From Streptomyces lanatus (GTDB taxonomy: Bacteria > Actinomycetota > Actinomycetes > Streptomycetales > Streptomycetaceae): 64,000 nt of DNA. This document shows positions 42,844-51,720 of the stretch, piece after piece (position 1 is the stretch's first letter; each line of letters starts with the position of its first letter). Location: positions 1 to 64,000 of the forward strand of contig NZ_BNBM01000022.1 in the NCBI RefSeq assembly GCF_014655715.1. Reading direction: 5' to 3'. The translations under genes and the position numbers were made by a program. The notes beneath the pieces were generated by a model. The model saw only the letters and a program-made list of their open reading frames with translations, searched no databases and had not been told where the DNA came from.

Positions 42844-43659
42844 TCAGTCGTGCCAGGCGCCGAAGTCCTCCAGAAGCTGCTGGAGGGGCTCGAAGACGCC
42901 CGGCGTGGCAGCCACCGTCAGGTCGCGTGACGGCCGCTCCCCGGGCCGCCCACCGGTCAGCGCGCCCGCTTCCCTGGCGATCAGGTCGCCCGCGGCGAAG
43001 TCCCAGGCGTTGAGCCCTCGCTCGTAGTAGCCGTCCAGGCGGCCCGCGGCCAGGTCGCACAGGTCGATGGCGGCCGATCCGCCGCGGCGGATGTCACGGA
43101 GCAGCGGGATCAGACGCCGGGCGACCTCTGCCTGGTGGGTGCGGACCTCGGTGACGTAGTTGAACCCGGTCGAGACCAGGGACTGCTCCAGCGGCGCCGT
43201 GGGACGGCAGGTGAGCCTGCGCTCGCCGTCCCAGGACCCACGCGCCCAGGCGCCGGCGCCCCGCACCGCGTGGAACGTCTCGCCGCGCATGGGCACCGCC
43301 ACGACCCCGACCACCGTCTCGCCGTCCTGCTCGGCGGCGATGGAGACGGACCAGGTCGGCAGTCCGTAGAGGTAGTTGACCGTGCCGTCGAGGGGGTCGA
43401 TCACCCAGCGGACGCCGCTGGTGCCCTCGATGGAGGCGCCCTCCTCGCCGAGGAAGCCGTCGTCGGGGCGCTGCTCGGAGATCAGGTCCGTGATCAGCTT
43501 CTCGGCCGCGATGTCCATCTCGGTGACCACGTCGATCGGGCTCGACTTGGTCGCCGCGACGGCCAGGTCGGCCGGGCGGCCGTCGCGCAGGAGCTCGCCC
43601 GCGCGACGGGCCGCGTCCTGGGCCAGGGTGAGCAGGTCCGTGTGCGGGGCGTCGGTCAC
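42844..43659 (-). CDS. Inositol monophosphatase family protein
   Basis: A 271-residue Mg2+-dependent phosphatase. Seen: VVTEMDIAAEKLI, FLGEEGAS, the metal motif WVIDPLDGTVNYLYGLP, and the second motif LNAWDFAAGDLIAREAGA. It removes phosphate from myo-inositol phosphate or related sugars (SuhB class). GTG 43659 is preceded by GAGGAG; ATG 43671, which overlaps the ferrochelatase stop as ATGA, is an alternative. Corresponds to Rv2701c in the conserved block. Confidence 0.88.
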   Translation of the reverse strand: MTDAPHTDLLTLAQDAARRAGELLRDGRPADLAVAATKSSPIDVVTEMDIAAEKLITDLISEQRPDDGFLGEEGASIEGTSGVRWVIDPLDGTVNYLYGLPTWSVSIAAEQDGETVVGVVAVPMRGETFHAVRGAGAWARGSWDGERRLTCRPTAPLEQSLVSTGFNYVTEVRTHQAEVARRLIPLLRDIRRGGSAAIDLCDLAAGRLDGYYERGLNAWDFAAGDLIAREAGALTGGRPGERPSRDLTVAATPGVFEPLQQLLEDFGAWHD

Positions 43660-43667
43660 GGGGCTCC

Positions 43668-44795
43668 TCATGCGTAGGGGCTGTCGGCGCCCGCTGCGGC
43701 GGGCTTGGGGGCGCGGGACGGGCAGCAGCCGACCGGGCAGAGGTTGTGGCTCGCGCCGAGCGCGCCGAGGGCGCAGGGCGTGACCTCCTCCGCGCGCTCC
43801 ACGGCGGCGCGCTCCAGGACGAGGTCGCGGATGGCGGCGGCGAAACGCGGGTCGTCCCCGACGGTGGCCGAGCGGCGCATGGGCAGGCCCAGCTCCTCCG
43901 CCTTGTCCTTGGCCTCGGTGTCGAGGTCGTAGAGGACCTCCATGTGGTCGGAGACGAACCCGATGGGGGCGATCACCACCGCGGGGACGCCCGCCTCGTG
44001 CCGCTCCTCGAGGTGGTCGCAGATGTCGGGCTCCAGCCACGGGATGTGCGGGGCGCCGGAGCGGGACTGGTAGACGAGCTGCCAGGGGTGGTCGACGCCG
44101 GTGCGCTCGCGGACGGCGTCGGCGATCAGCCGGGCCACGTCCAGGTGCTCGGCGACGTACGCGCCGCCGTCCCCGTGCTCCTCGACCGGGCCGGAGCTGT
44201 CGGCGGCGGCGGTCGGGATGGAGTGCGTGGAGAAGGCGATGTGCGCGCCCGCGCGGGCCTCCTCGGGCAGCTCGGCGAGGGAGCGGAGCACCCCGTCGAT
44301 CATGGGCTCAAGGAAGCCGGGGTGGTTGTAGTAGTGCCGCAGCTTGTCGATCTTCGGCAGTTCCAGGCCCTCGGCCTCCAGCGCGGCGAGCGACTCGGCG
44401 AGGTTCTCGCGGTACTGACGGCAGCCCGAGTAGGAGGCGTAGGCGCTGGTGGCGAGGACGAGGATGCGGCGATGGCCGTCGGCGACCATCTCGCGCAGCG
44501 TGTCCGTCAGATACGGCGCCCAATTGCGGTTGCCCCAGTAGATCGGCAGATCCAGGCCGTGCTCGGCGAAGTCCTTGCGCAGGGCGTCGAGCAGGGCGCG
44601 GTTCTGGTCGTTGATGGGGCTGACGCCGCCGAACAGGAAGTAGTGCTCGCCGACTTCCTTCAGGCGTTCGGTGGGGATGCCCCGCCCTCGGGTGACGTTC
44701 TCCAGGAACGGGATCACGTCGTCCGGGCCCTCGGGGCCGCCGAAGGAGAGCAGGAGCAGGGCGTCGTAGGGGTGGGCATCGCGCGCTTCTGGCAT
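43668..44795 (-). CDS. hemH: Ferrochelatase with [2Fe-2S] tail
   Basis: A 375-residue haem-synthesis enzyme that inserts iron into coproporphyrin (or protoporphyrin). Seen: DALLLLSFGGPEGPDDVIPFLENV, the metal-site histidine in HIAFSTHSIP, LVYQSRSGAPHIPWLEPDI, and APIGFVSDHMEVLYDLD. The C-terminal stretch has four cysteines (PCALGALGASHNLCPVGCCP), the actinobacterial [2Fe-2S] ligand set. By analogy with actinobacterial enzymes it acts in the coproporphyrin-dependent route. Operon with the inositol monophosphatase gene. Confidence 0.92.
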   Translation of the reverse strand: MPEARDAHPYDALLLLSFGGPEGPDDVIPFLENVTRGRGIPTERLKEVGEHYFLFGGVSPINDQNRALLDALRKDFAEHGLDLPIYWGNRNWAPYLTDTLREMVADGHRRILVLATSAYASYSGCRQYRENLAESLAALEAEGLELPKIDKLRHYYNHPGFLEPMIDGVLRSLAELPEEARAGAHIAFSTHSIPTAAADSSGPVEEHGDGGAYVAEHLDVARLIADAVRERTGVDHPWQLVYQSRSGAPHIPWLEPDICDHLEERHEAGVPAVVIAPIGFVSDHMEVLYDLDTEAKDKAEELGLPMRRSATVGDDPRFAAAIRDLVLERAAVERAEEVTPCALGALGASHNLCPVGCCPSRAPKPAAAGADSPYA

Positions 44796-44981
44796 GGGTC
44801 GATCCTGTCATCCGGTGCTGACAGCCGGGAAACGGCGGGGTGACCGCCCGGGTTCCCCGTTAGTCCGAACGAGTGCATTAGGGTCGCCTGACTCGTAAGC
44901 TGTCTCGGCTGGCGACACGCCTTACCGCGCGCTCCAGAGCCTCACTCGTCCACGTCTGCTTCCGCCTGACCGGAGACCCCC

Positions 44982-46220
44982 GTGCCCAGCCCCTACCGCG
45001 CCCTGTTCGCCGCCCCAGGCAGCAAGGCCTTCTCCGCCGCGGGTCTCCTCGGCCGGATGCCGCTGTCGATGATGGGCATCGGCGTGGTGACCATGGTGTC
45101 GCAGCTGACCGGGCGGTACGGCCTGGCCGGTGCCCTGTCGGCCACCATCGCGCTCTCCGCCGCGGTGGCGGGGCCTCAGGTCTCGCGGATGGTCGACCAG
45201 TACGGGCAGCGCAGGGTGCTCCGCCCGGCGACGCTGATCTCGCTCGCGGCGGGCGCCCTGCTGCTGTTCGCGGCGCACTACGCGTGGCCGGACTGGGTGC
45301 TGTTCGTGGCCTGTGTCGGCATCGGGTGCGTGCCGAGCCTCGGCGCGATGATCCGGGCCCGCTGGGCCGCGCTGTACCGGGGGACGCCCCAGCTGCACAC
45401 CGCGTACTCCTTCGAGTCCGTGATCGACGAGGTGTGCTTCATCTTCGGGCCGATCATCTCGATCGGGCTGTCCACGGCGTGGTTCCCGGAGGCCGGGCCG
45501 CTGCTGGCCGGCTGCTTCCTGGCGGCCGGTGTCTTCTGGCTGACCGCGCAGCGCTCCACCGAACCCGCGCCGCATCCACGCGAGAAGCAGGGCGGCGCCT
45601 CGGCTCTTCGCGCCCCGGGACTCCAGGTCCTGGTGGCCACCTTCGTGGCGACCGGCGCGATCTTCGGTGCCGTCGACGTGGTCACCGTGGCCTTCGCGGA
45701 CGAGCAGGGCCACAAGGGCGCCGCGAGCGTGGTCCTCGCGCTGTACGCGGCGGGCTCCTGCGGGGCGGGCCTCGTCTTCGGGCTGTTGCGCTTCAAGGGG
45801 GCGCCCGAACGTCGTTGGCTGCTGGGCATATGCGCCATGGCCGTGAGTATGATCCCCCTCCTACTGGTCGGAAACTTGCCGTTTCTGGCCGTGGCGCTGT
45901 TCGTTGCGGGCATGGCCGTCGCTCCCACGATGATCACCACCATGTCCCTGATCGAAGAGCACGTACCACGCGCGCAATTGACCGAGGGCATGACCTGGGT
46001 GAGCACCGGGCTCGCGGTCGGGGTCGCGCTCGGCTCCTCCATGGCCGGCTGGATGATCGACGCGGCCGGCGCGGACGCCGGGTACGGGGTTCCGGCGGTG
46101 TCCGGGGCCGTCGCGGTCGCGGTCGGTTTCCTGGGGTACCGCCGGCTCAGCAGGCCGGCTCCGCGTCGGGAGGGCACCGTTGAGCAGCACAGCGAGCGGG
46201 AAGAACGGCACGTGGCGTAA
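44982..46220 (+). CDS. MFS transporter
   Basis: A 412-residue transporter with about 12 membrane spans and no recognisable substrate signature. It starts PSPYRALFAAPGSKAFSAAG; the loop 2-3 motif is replaced by MVDQYGQRRVLRPA; SFESVIDEVCFIFGPIIS is a conserved stretch of this actinobacterial branch. The start is GTG 44982 with GGAG six bases upstream. It overlaps the next gene by 41 bases, so the two form an operon. Divergent from hemH. Confidence 0.83.
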   Translation: MPSPYRALFAAPGSKAFSAAGLLGRMPLSMMGIGVVTMVSQLTGRYGLAGALSATIALSAAVAGPQVSRMVDQYGQRRVLRPATLISLAAGALLLFAAHYAWPDWVLFVACVGIGCVPSLGAMIRARWAALYRGTPQLHTAYSFESVIDEVCFIFGPIISIGLSTAWFPEAGPLLAGCFLAAGVFWLTAQRSTEPAPHPREKQGGASALRAPGLQVLVATFVATGAIFGAVDVVTVAFADEQGHKGAASVVLALYAAGSCGAGLVFGLLRFKGAPERRWLLGICAMAVSMIPLLLVGNLPFLAVALFVAGMAVAPTMITTMSLIEEHVPRAQLTEGMTWVSTGLAVGVALGSSMAGWMIDAAGADAGYGVPAVSGAVAVAVGFLGYRRLSRPAPRREGTVEQHSEREERHVA

Positions 46221-47499
46221 CTGGGGCGGCAATGTCGCCGCCCGGCCCGCGCGGGAGGTCACTCCGGCGTCCGTGGAGGAGCTGGCCGCGGCGATAGGCC
46301 GGGCCGCCGAGGACGGCCTGAAGGTGAAGGCGGTCGGCAGCGGGCACTCCTTCACCTCCATAGCCGCGACCGACGGTGTGCTGATCCGCCCTCAACTGCT
46401 GACCGGCATACGCACCGTCGACCGCGAGGCCATGACCGTCACGGTCGAGGCCGGCACCCCGCTCAAGAGACTCAACATGGCCCTGGCGCGCGAGGGCCTG
46501 TCGCTCACCAACATGGGCGACATCATGGAGCAGACGGTCTCCGGCGCCACCAGCACCGGCACCCACGGCACGGGCCGTGACTCGGCCTCGATCGCCGCCC
46601 AGATCAAGGGACTGGAGCTGGTCACCGCCGACGGCTCGGTGCTCACCTGTTCCGAGAAGGAGAACCCCGAGGTCTTCGCGGCGGCACGGATCGGCCTCGG
46701 CGCCCTGGGCGTCGTCACCGCGATCACCTTCGCCGTGGAGCCCGTCTTCCTGCTCTCCGCGCGGGAGGAGCCGATGCCCTTCGCGCGCGTGCTGGCCGAG
46801 TTCGACGAACTGTGGGCCGAGAACGAGCACTTCGAGTTCTACTGGTTCCCGCACACCGGCAGCACCAACACCAAGCGCAACAACCGCAGCGCCGGCCCCG
46901 AGAAGCCGGTGGGGCAGCTCGCGGGCTGGTTCGAGGACGAGTTGCTCTCCAACGGCGTCTTCCAGGTGGCCCAGTGGGTCGGCCGCGCGGCCCCCGCCAC
47001 GATCCCCGCCATCGCCCGGATCTCCAGCAAGGCGCTGTCCGCGCGGGCCTACACCGACATCCCCTACAAGGTCTTCACATCACCGCGCCGGGTGCGCTTC
47101 GTGGAGATGGAGTACGCCCTTCCGCGCGAGGGCGTCGTCGAGGCGCTGCGTGAACTGAAGACCATGGTCGACCGCTCCGGCCTGCGGGTCAGCTTCCCTG
47201 TCGAGGTGCGCACCGCCCCGGCCGACGACATCACGCTGTCCACCGCCTCCGGTCGCGACACCGCGTACATCGCCGTCCATATGGCCAAGGGCACCCCGTA
47301 CCAGCGCTACTTCACCGCCGCAGAGGGCATTTTCACGGCGCACGAGGGGCGCCCGCACTGGGGCAAGGTGCACACGCGCGACGCCGAGTACTTCTCTCAC
47401 GTCTATCCGCGCTTCGGCGAGTTCACCGCGCTGCGCGACCGGCTCGACCCCGACCGTCTGTTCCAGAACGACTACCTGCGGAGGGTGTTGGGGACATAG
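46180..47499 (+). CDS. D-arabinono-1,4-lactone oxidase family FAD protein
   Basis: A 439-residue oxidoreductase of the aldonolactone oxidase/VAO family. FAD-binding domain: KVKAVGSGHSFTSIAATDGVLI, VSGATSTGTHGTGRDSA, GLGALGVVTAITFAVEP. The C-terminal ALO domain ends in HWGKVHTRDAEYFSHVYPRF, where the HWGK motif is diagnostic. Related enzymes oxidise sugar lactones or alditols with oxygen. It begins with the rare codon TTG 46180, supported by GGGAGGG five bases upstream, and overlaps the transporter gene. Confidence 0.88.
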   Translation: MSSTASGKNGTWRNWGGNVAARPAREVTPASVEELAAAIGRAAEDGLKVKAVGSGHSFTSIAATDGVLIRPQLLTGIRTVDREAMTVTVEAGTPLKRLNMALAREGLSLTNMGDIMEQTVSGATSTGTHGTGRDSASIAAQIKGLELVTADGSVLTCSEKENPEVFAAARIGLGALGVVTAITFAVEPVFLLSAREEPMPFARVLAEFDELWAENEHFEFYWFPHTGSTNTKRNNRSAGPEKPVGQLAGWFEDELLSNGVFQVAQWVGRAAPATIPAIARISSKALSARAYTDIPYKVFTSPRRVRFVEMEYALPREGVVEALRELKTMVDRSGLRVSFPVEVRTAPADDITLSTASGRDTAYIAVHMAKGTPYQRYFTAAEGIFTAHEGRPHWGKVHTRDAEYFSHVYPRFGEFTALRDRLDPDRLFQNDYLRRVLGT

Positions 47500-47950
47500 C
47501 GTCCGACCGGCGCGAACCGGCTCCCGGACCCGGTCTCGGACCAACTCCCCACATTGGTTCCGTTTCTGACGTTTACGTGAAGTACGCCACGTTCAGAGGC
47601 CCGAACACCCATGGCTACGGCCGACTCAGGCCCCTTGCCAGAAGTTGGGCGGCGTGCCAATCCACGCACGTGGCCCAAATGGAGTACTGTGGCGAGCCCT
47701 GGGTCCGGTCTCCCGCCTGGGCATCCGTGGCCTTCAAGGACCGCCGGGAGGGGGCTAGTTGCACAGGGTGACGGAGTTCGTCACTTAGCGTTGCGAATAG
47801 GTAACCGTGCCATAACGGCGATCCAGGGCCCTGGCCCGACACGCCGGGCAACTCGGCAAGGTTGTGGCAGGCTGCACCCGGGCAGGCCACACTCGACTAG
47901 CGGAAGCAGCGACGCACGTGACGTCGGCAGGCACCACCCGGGAGGTCCCC
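47500..47950. other. Intergenic region upstream of sepH
   Basis: A 451-base stretch. It contains the inverted repeat GTGACGGAGTTCGTCAC (47768-47784, 6-base arms) about 170 bases before sepH. No clear coding frame or known RNA is seen. A long untranslated leader or a small RNA cannot be excluded. Confidence 0.45.
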
Positions 47951-48988
47951 ATGCCCGAACTGCGTGTCGTGGCCGTCTCGAATGACGGCACACGGCTGGT
48001 GCTCAAGGCTGCCGACGCAACGGAGTACACCCTTCCTATTGACGAACGCCTGCGCGCAGCCGTGCGCGGCGACCGGCCACGCCTCGGCCAGATCGAGATC
48101 GAGGTGGAGAGCCATCTCCGCCCCCGCGACATCCAGGCGCGTATACGCGCTGGCGCCACCGCGGAAGAGGTCGCCCAGCTCGCGGGCATCCCCGTCGACC
48201 GCGTCCGGCGCTTCGAGGGCCCCGTCCTCGCCGAGCGCGCCTTCATGGCCGAGCGCGCCCGCAAGACACCCGTCCGCCGGCCCGGCGAGAACGCTGCGGG
48301 GCCCCAGCTCGGCGAGGCCGTGCAGGAGCGACTCCTGCTGCGCGGCGCCGACAAGGACACCGTGCAGTGGGACTCCTGGCGCCGCGACGACGGCACCTGG
48401 GAAGTGCTGCTGGTCTACATGGTGGCGGGCGAACCGCACTCGGCCAGCTGGACGTACGACCCGCCCCGGCGGCTCGTCCAGGCCGTGGACGACGAGGCGC
48501 GCTCGCTGATCGGTGAGTCCGACGACCTCGCCGCACCTGAGCCCAGCTTCCCGTTCGTGCCGCGCATCGCCCGGCTGCCCCGAGAGCGGTCGATGGACCG
48601 TGCCCTCGACACCGCGCGGCCGAGCCTGCCCGCGCAGGCCTCCGAGCCGGTGGAGGAGGTCGCGGAGGAGCGGGACTCGCTGACCAGCCTGCTGGAGGCG
48701 GTGCCCAGCTTCCGCGGCGACATGGTGGTCCCGGAGCGGCCCACCGAGCCCGAGGTGGAGGAACCGCCCGCCGAACCGGCCGAGGAGGAGCCTCCGGCGC
48801 CGGCCGCGTCGGCCGGCTCCGCCTACGCGGACGTCCTCATGCCCCGTTCGGTCGGCAGCCACCGCGACCGTCTCATCGGCGCCACGGACCGCCAGGCCGA
48901 GGCGGACGGCGTCCGTCCGGGCCGCCGCGCGGCCGTCCCGAGCTGGGACGAGATCGTGTTCGGCACACGCCGGAAGAAGCAGGAGTAG
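47951..48988 (+). CDS. sepH: Septation protein SepH
   Basis: A 345-residue cell-division protein that stimulates FtsZ assembly in actinobacteria. The N-terminal DUF3071 domain starts PELRVVAVSNDGTRLVLKAAD and contains PLGQIEIEVES-like GQIEIEVESHLRPRDIQARI, then the helix-turn-helix ATAEEVAQLAGIPVDRVRRFEGP. WDSWRRDDGTWEVLLVYMVAG follows. The C-terminal half is acidic and Pro-rich and ends in a basic tail (FGTRRKKQE). ATG 47951 has GGAGG five bases upstream. Confidence 0.9.
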   Translation: MPELRVVAVSNDGTRLVLKAADATEYTLPIDERLRAAVRGDRPRLGQIEIEVESHLRPRDIQARIRAGATAEEVAQLAGIPVDRVRRFEGPVLAERAFMAERARKTPVRRPGENAAGPQLGEAVQERLLLRGADKDTVQWDSWRRDDGTWEVLLVYMVAGEPHSASWTYDPPRRLVQAVDDEARSLIGESDDLAAPEPSFPFVPRIARLPRERSMDRALDTARPSLPAQASEPVEEVAEERDSLTSLLEAVPSFRGDMVVPERPTEPEVEEPPAEPAEEEPPAPAASAGSAYADVLMPRSVGSHRDRLIGATDRQAEADGVRPGRRAAVPSWDEIVFGTRRKKQE

Positions 48989-48993
48989 CAAGC

Positions 48994-49047
48994 GGTACGA
49001 CGACGAGGGCCGCGCCGGGCAGTCGGCGCGGCCCTCGTCGTCGTACC
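48994..49047. terminator. Strong bidirectional terminator
   Basis: A perfect 23-base stem (48994-49016 with 49025-49047) with an 8-base loop, between the convergent sepH and sulfurtransferase genes. Confidence 0.85.
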
Positions 49048-49058
49048 GGCATCCCTCG

Positions 49059-49910
49059 CTATTGCGGGTCCGGGCCCACGGCCACCGGCCGGGACGGGTC
49101 CGAGGACCACTCCGACCACGAGCCGACGTACAGATCGGCGGAGATGCCCGCCACCGCAAGCGCCAGTACCTGGTGGGCGGCGGACACACCCGAGCCGCAG
49201 TACACACCGACCCGGGTGTCCCCGGAGGCGCCCAACGCCTTGAAGCGGGCGGTGAGTTCCTCGCCGGGGAGGAAGCGGCCGTCGGTGGCCACGTTCTCGT
49301 TGGTGGGGGCGGACAGGGCGCCCGGGATGTGGCCGCCGACCGGATCGATGGGCTCGACCTCGCCGCGGTACCGCTCCCCCGCTCGCGCGTCCAGCAGTAC
49401 GCCCGACCGGGCGAGCGCCGCCGCGCCGTCGGCGTCGAGCAGGCCCGCCGCACCCGGCACCGGCTCGAAATCGCCCTCCGCCGGAGTCGGTACGGCCCGC
49501 TCCAGCGGGCCCTGCCAGACCGGCAGCCCGCCGTCGAGGACCCGGACATCGGGGTGCCCCGTCCAGCGCAGCAGCCACCACGCGCGGGCCGCCGCCCAGC
49601 CCTGCCCGCCGTCGTACACGACGACCGGCGTCCCGGACGACACCCCCGCCCGGCGCATCGCCGTACCGAATTCAGCCAAGTCGGGCAGCGGATGGCGGCC
49701 GTGCGCGCCGGGTGCGGAGGCCAGTTCGCGGTCCAGATCGACGTAGACCGCGCCGGGGATGTGCCCGGCCTCGTAGGCGGCCCGGCCGTCGAACGGTGGC
49801 TCGCCGGGCGTCTTGGCCAGCGTCAACTGCCAGCGGACGTCGAGCAGCACCGGCGGGTTCTCCCCCGTCAGCGCGCTCGCGAGGTCTGTCGCGGAGATGA
49901 TGACGTTCAT
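49059..49910 (-). CDS. Rhodanese-type sulfurtransferase
   Basis: A 283-residue thiosulfate or 3-mercaptopyruvate sulfurtransferase with two rhodanese domains. Domain 1: PVLLDVRWQLT, YEAGHIPGAVYVDLD. Domain 2: GVLLDARAGERYRGEVEPID, GHIPGALSAPTNENV, and the active cysteine in VGVYCGSGVSA, the CGSGVTA-like loop. ATG 49910 has AAGGA eight bases upstream. Confidence 0.9.
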   Translation of the reverse strand: MNVIISATDLASALTGENPPVLLDVRWQLTLAKTPGEPPFDGRAAYEAGHIPGAVYVDLDRELASAPGAHGRHPLPDLAEFGTAMRRAGVSSGTPVVVYDGGQGWAAARAWWLLRWTGHPDVRVLDGGLPVWQGPLERAVPTPAEGDFEPVPGAAGLLDADGAAALARSGVLLDARAGERYRGEVEPIDPVGGHIPGALSAPTNENVATDGRFLPGEELTARFKALGASGDTRVGVYCGSGVSAAHQVLALAVAGISADLYVGSWSEWSSDPSRPVAVGPDPQ

Positions 49911-50206
49911 GGCCACCATCCTTGCGCACGGGGTGGCCGCAGCGGTCGGCTCCGGATACTCTCCCGCCGTACAGACCCGATCACGAGGCGTACGGGATCG
50001 GGCACATGCTGTACCGCCGATCGACATCCGTCGGCAATCGCACGGAAACGGGCGGTAAATCGCACACCGGGCATCCTCCGGTCACCGGCCTTCGTGCGGC
50101 GGCGCGCCCGAAGCGCGCCCGGCCATGGGTGGTGCGAGCATCGGCACGGGGTTCCGGACTGCGGAAGAAGACGCGGCCTCTGCGAGGGGCCGAGGAGAGA
50201 GTGACG

Positions 50207-51010
50207 ATGACCGAGGCAAGGGGGTCGGCCGGCCAGAGCGGCACGACGCACGCCCGGCACACGCCCGGCACGCCCAGCTGGGTGAGCCTGATGGTGCACG
50301 GCCTGGCCGCGACCCAGGAGTTCTACGGGGCCCTGTTCGGCTGGGAGTTCCGGCCGGGCCCCCAGCAGCTCGGCCCCTATGTGCGGGCCCTGCTGGACGA
50401 CCGTGACGTGGCCGGCATCGGCCGGCTGCCGCCCGACCGTCACCTCCCCATCGCCTGGACGCCCTACCTCGCCTCGGACGACGTGGACCTGACCGCCGAG
50501 ACGGTACGGCTGTGCGGCGGCACCGTCGGCGTCGGCCCGCTGGACGCCGCCGAGGCCGGGCGGCTGGCGATCTGCTCCGACCCCTCCGGCGCCGTCTTCG
50601 GCCTCTGGCAGGCGGCGGCCCACCTCGGCACGGACATCACGGGCGTGCCCGGCACCCCAGCCTGGAACGAACTGCTGACCTTCGAGTCCGTGAACGTCGC
50701 CAAGTTCTACGAGACGGTGTTCGGCTACGAGGAGGCGGCGCAGGTCTCCACCGACGTCGACCACGTCACCCTGAACATCGACGGTCGGCCGGTCGCCGGT
50801 ATCCAGGGCGTCGGCAACTCCCTGCCGCGCGACCGGGGTCCGCACTGGATGACGTACTTCGAGGTCGCCGACACGGACGAGACGCTGGCCCAGGTCGTGC
50901 AGCTCGGCGGCCATGTGCTGCGGGCCGCGCACGACAGCGCCCACGGCCGGGTGGCGACGGTGGCGGACCCGGAGGGGGCCCGGTTCTCGCTGATCCAGGA
51001 TCCGCGCTGA
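50207..51010 (+). CDS. VOC family protein, two glyoxalase-fold domains
   Basis: A 267-residue protein of the vicinal-oxygen-chelate superfamily. Two repeats: PSWVSLMVHGLAATQEFYGALFGWEF in the first half and AWNELLTFESVNVAKFYETVFGYEE in the second; each ends in a GAVFGLWQ or GARFSLIQ strand. The first half lacks some metal ligands of true glyoxalases. Function unknown; relatives include antibiotic-binding proteins. ATG 50207 (or GTG 50201) follows GAGGAG. Confidence 0.85.
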   Translation: MTEARGSAGQSGTTHARHTPGTPSWVSLMVHGLAATQEFYGALFGWEFRPGPQQLGPYVRALLDDRDVAGIGRLPPDRHLPIAWTPYLASDDVDLTAETVRLCGGTVGVGPLDAAEAGRLAICSDPSGAVFGLWQAAAHLGTDITGVPGTPAWNELLTFESVNVAKFYETVFGYEEAAQVSTDVDHVTLNIDGRPVAGIQGVGNSLPRDRGPHWMTYFEVADTDETLAQVVQLGGHVLRAAHDSAHGRVATVADPEGARFSLIQDPR

Positions 51011-51025
51011 TACGGAGGGCGCGGC

Positions 51026-51673
51026 TCAGGCCTGGTGGACCGGCAGGACGTCCGGGGACAGTGCCGCCGCCCTCGCGCCGGCCGCCGTCATCCGGCGCTG
51101 ATGGTGGCGGCGGCAGAGGACCTCGTAGCCCACGGCGTCCGCCTGGTTGACGTCGCCGACGACCACCTGGGCGCCCTCGACGACCATCTCGCCGCCTATG
51201 GTGCGGGCGTTGTGCGTGGCGCGGGCGCCGCACCAGCACAGGGCCTCCACCTGGAGCACCTCGATCCGGTCGGCGAGTTCCATCAGGCGCTGAGAGCCGG
51301 GGAACAGCTTGGTGCGGAAGTCGGTCGTGATGCCGAAGGCGTAGACGTCGAGGCCCAGGTCGTCGACGACGCGCGCGAGTTGGTCGATCTGGTCCGGGGC
51401 GAGGAACTGGGCCTCGTCGGCGATGGCGTAGTCGGCGCGGCCGCCCCGGGAGAGATGGTCGACGACATAGCCGTACAGGTCCATGCCGTCCTCGACCTCC
51501 ACCGCGTCCGTGACCAGGCCCAGCCGCGAGGAGAGCTTGCCCTCGCCCGCGCGGTCGTCACGGGTGAAGATGATGCCGGCGAGGCCACGTGCCGAACGGT
51601 TGTGCTCGATCTGGAGGGCCAGCGTCGACTTCCCGCAGTCCATGGTTCCGGAGAAGAACACCAGCTCGGGCAT
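51026..51673 (-). CDS. tdk: Thymidine kinase
   Basis: A 215-residue type II thymidine kinase that phosphorylates thymidine with ATP. Seen: the P-loop FFSGTMDCGKSTLALQ, the lasso aspartate in YAIADEAQFL, YAFGITTDFRTKLFPGSQRL, and a zinc site (CWCG, then CRRH). It is convergent with the VOC gene. Confidence 0.92.
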   Translation of the reverse strand: MPELVFFSGTMDCGKSTLALQIEHNRSARGLAGIIFTRDDRAGEGKLSSRLGLVTDAVEVEDGMDLYGYVVDHLSRGGRADYAIADEAQFLAPDQIDQLARVVDDLGLDVYAFGITTDFRTKLFPGSQRLMELADRIEVLQVEALCWCGARATHNARTIGGEMVVEGAQVVVGDVNQADAVGYEVLCRRHHQRRMTAAGARAAALSPDVLPVHQA

Positions 51674-51720
51674 GTGGAGTTGAGCACCTTTCGGCGACGA
51701 AGGGGTTTGGGGAGGAGATT

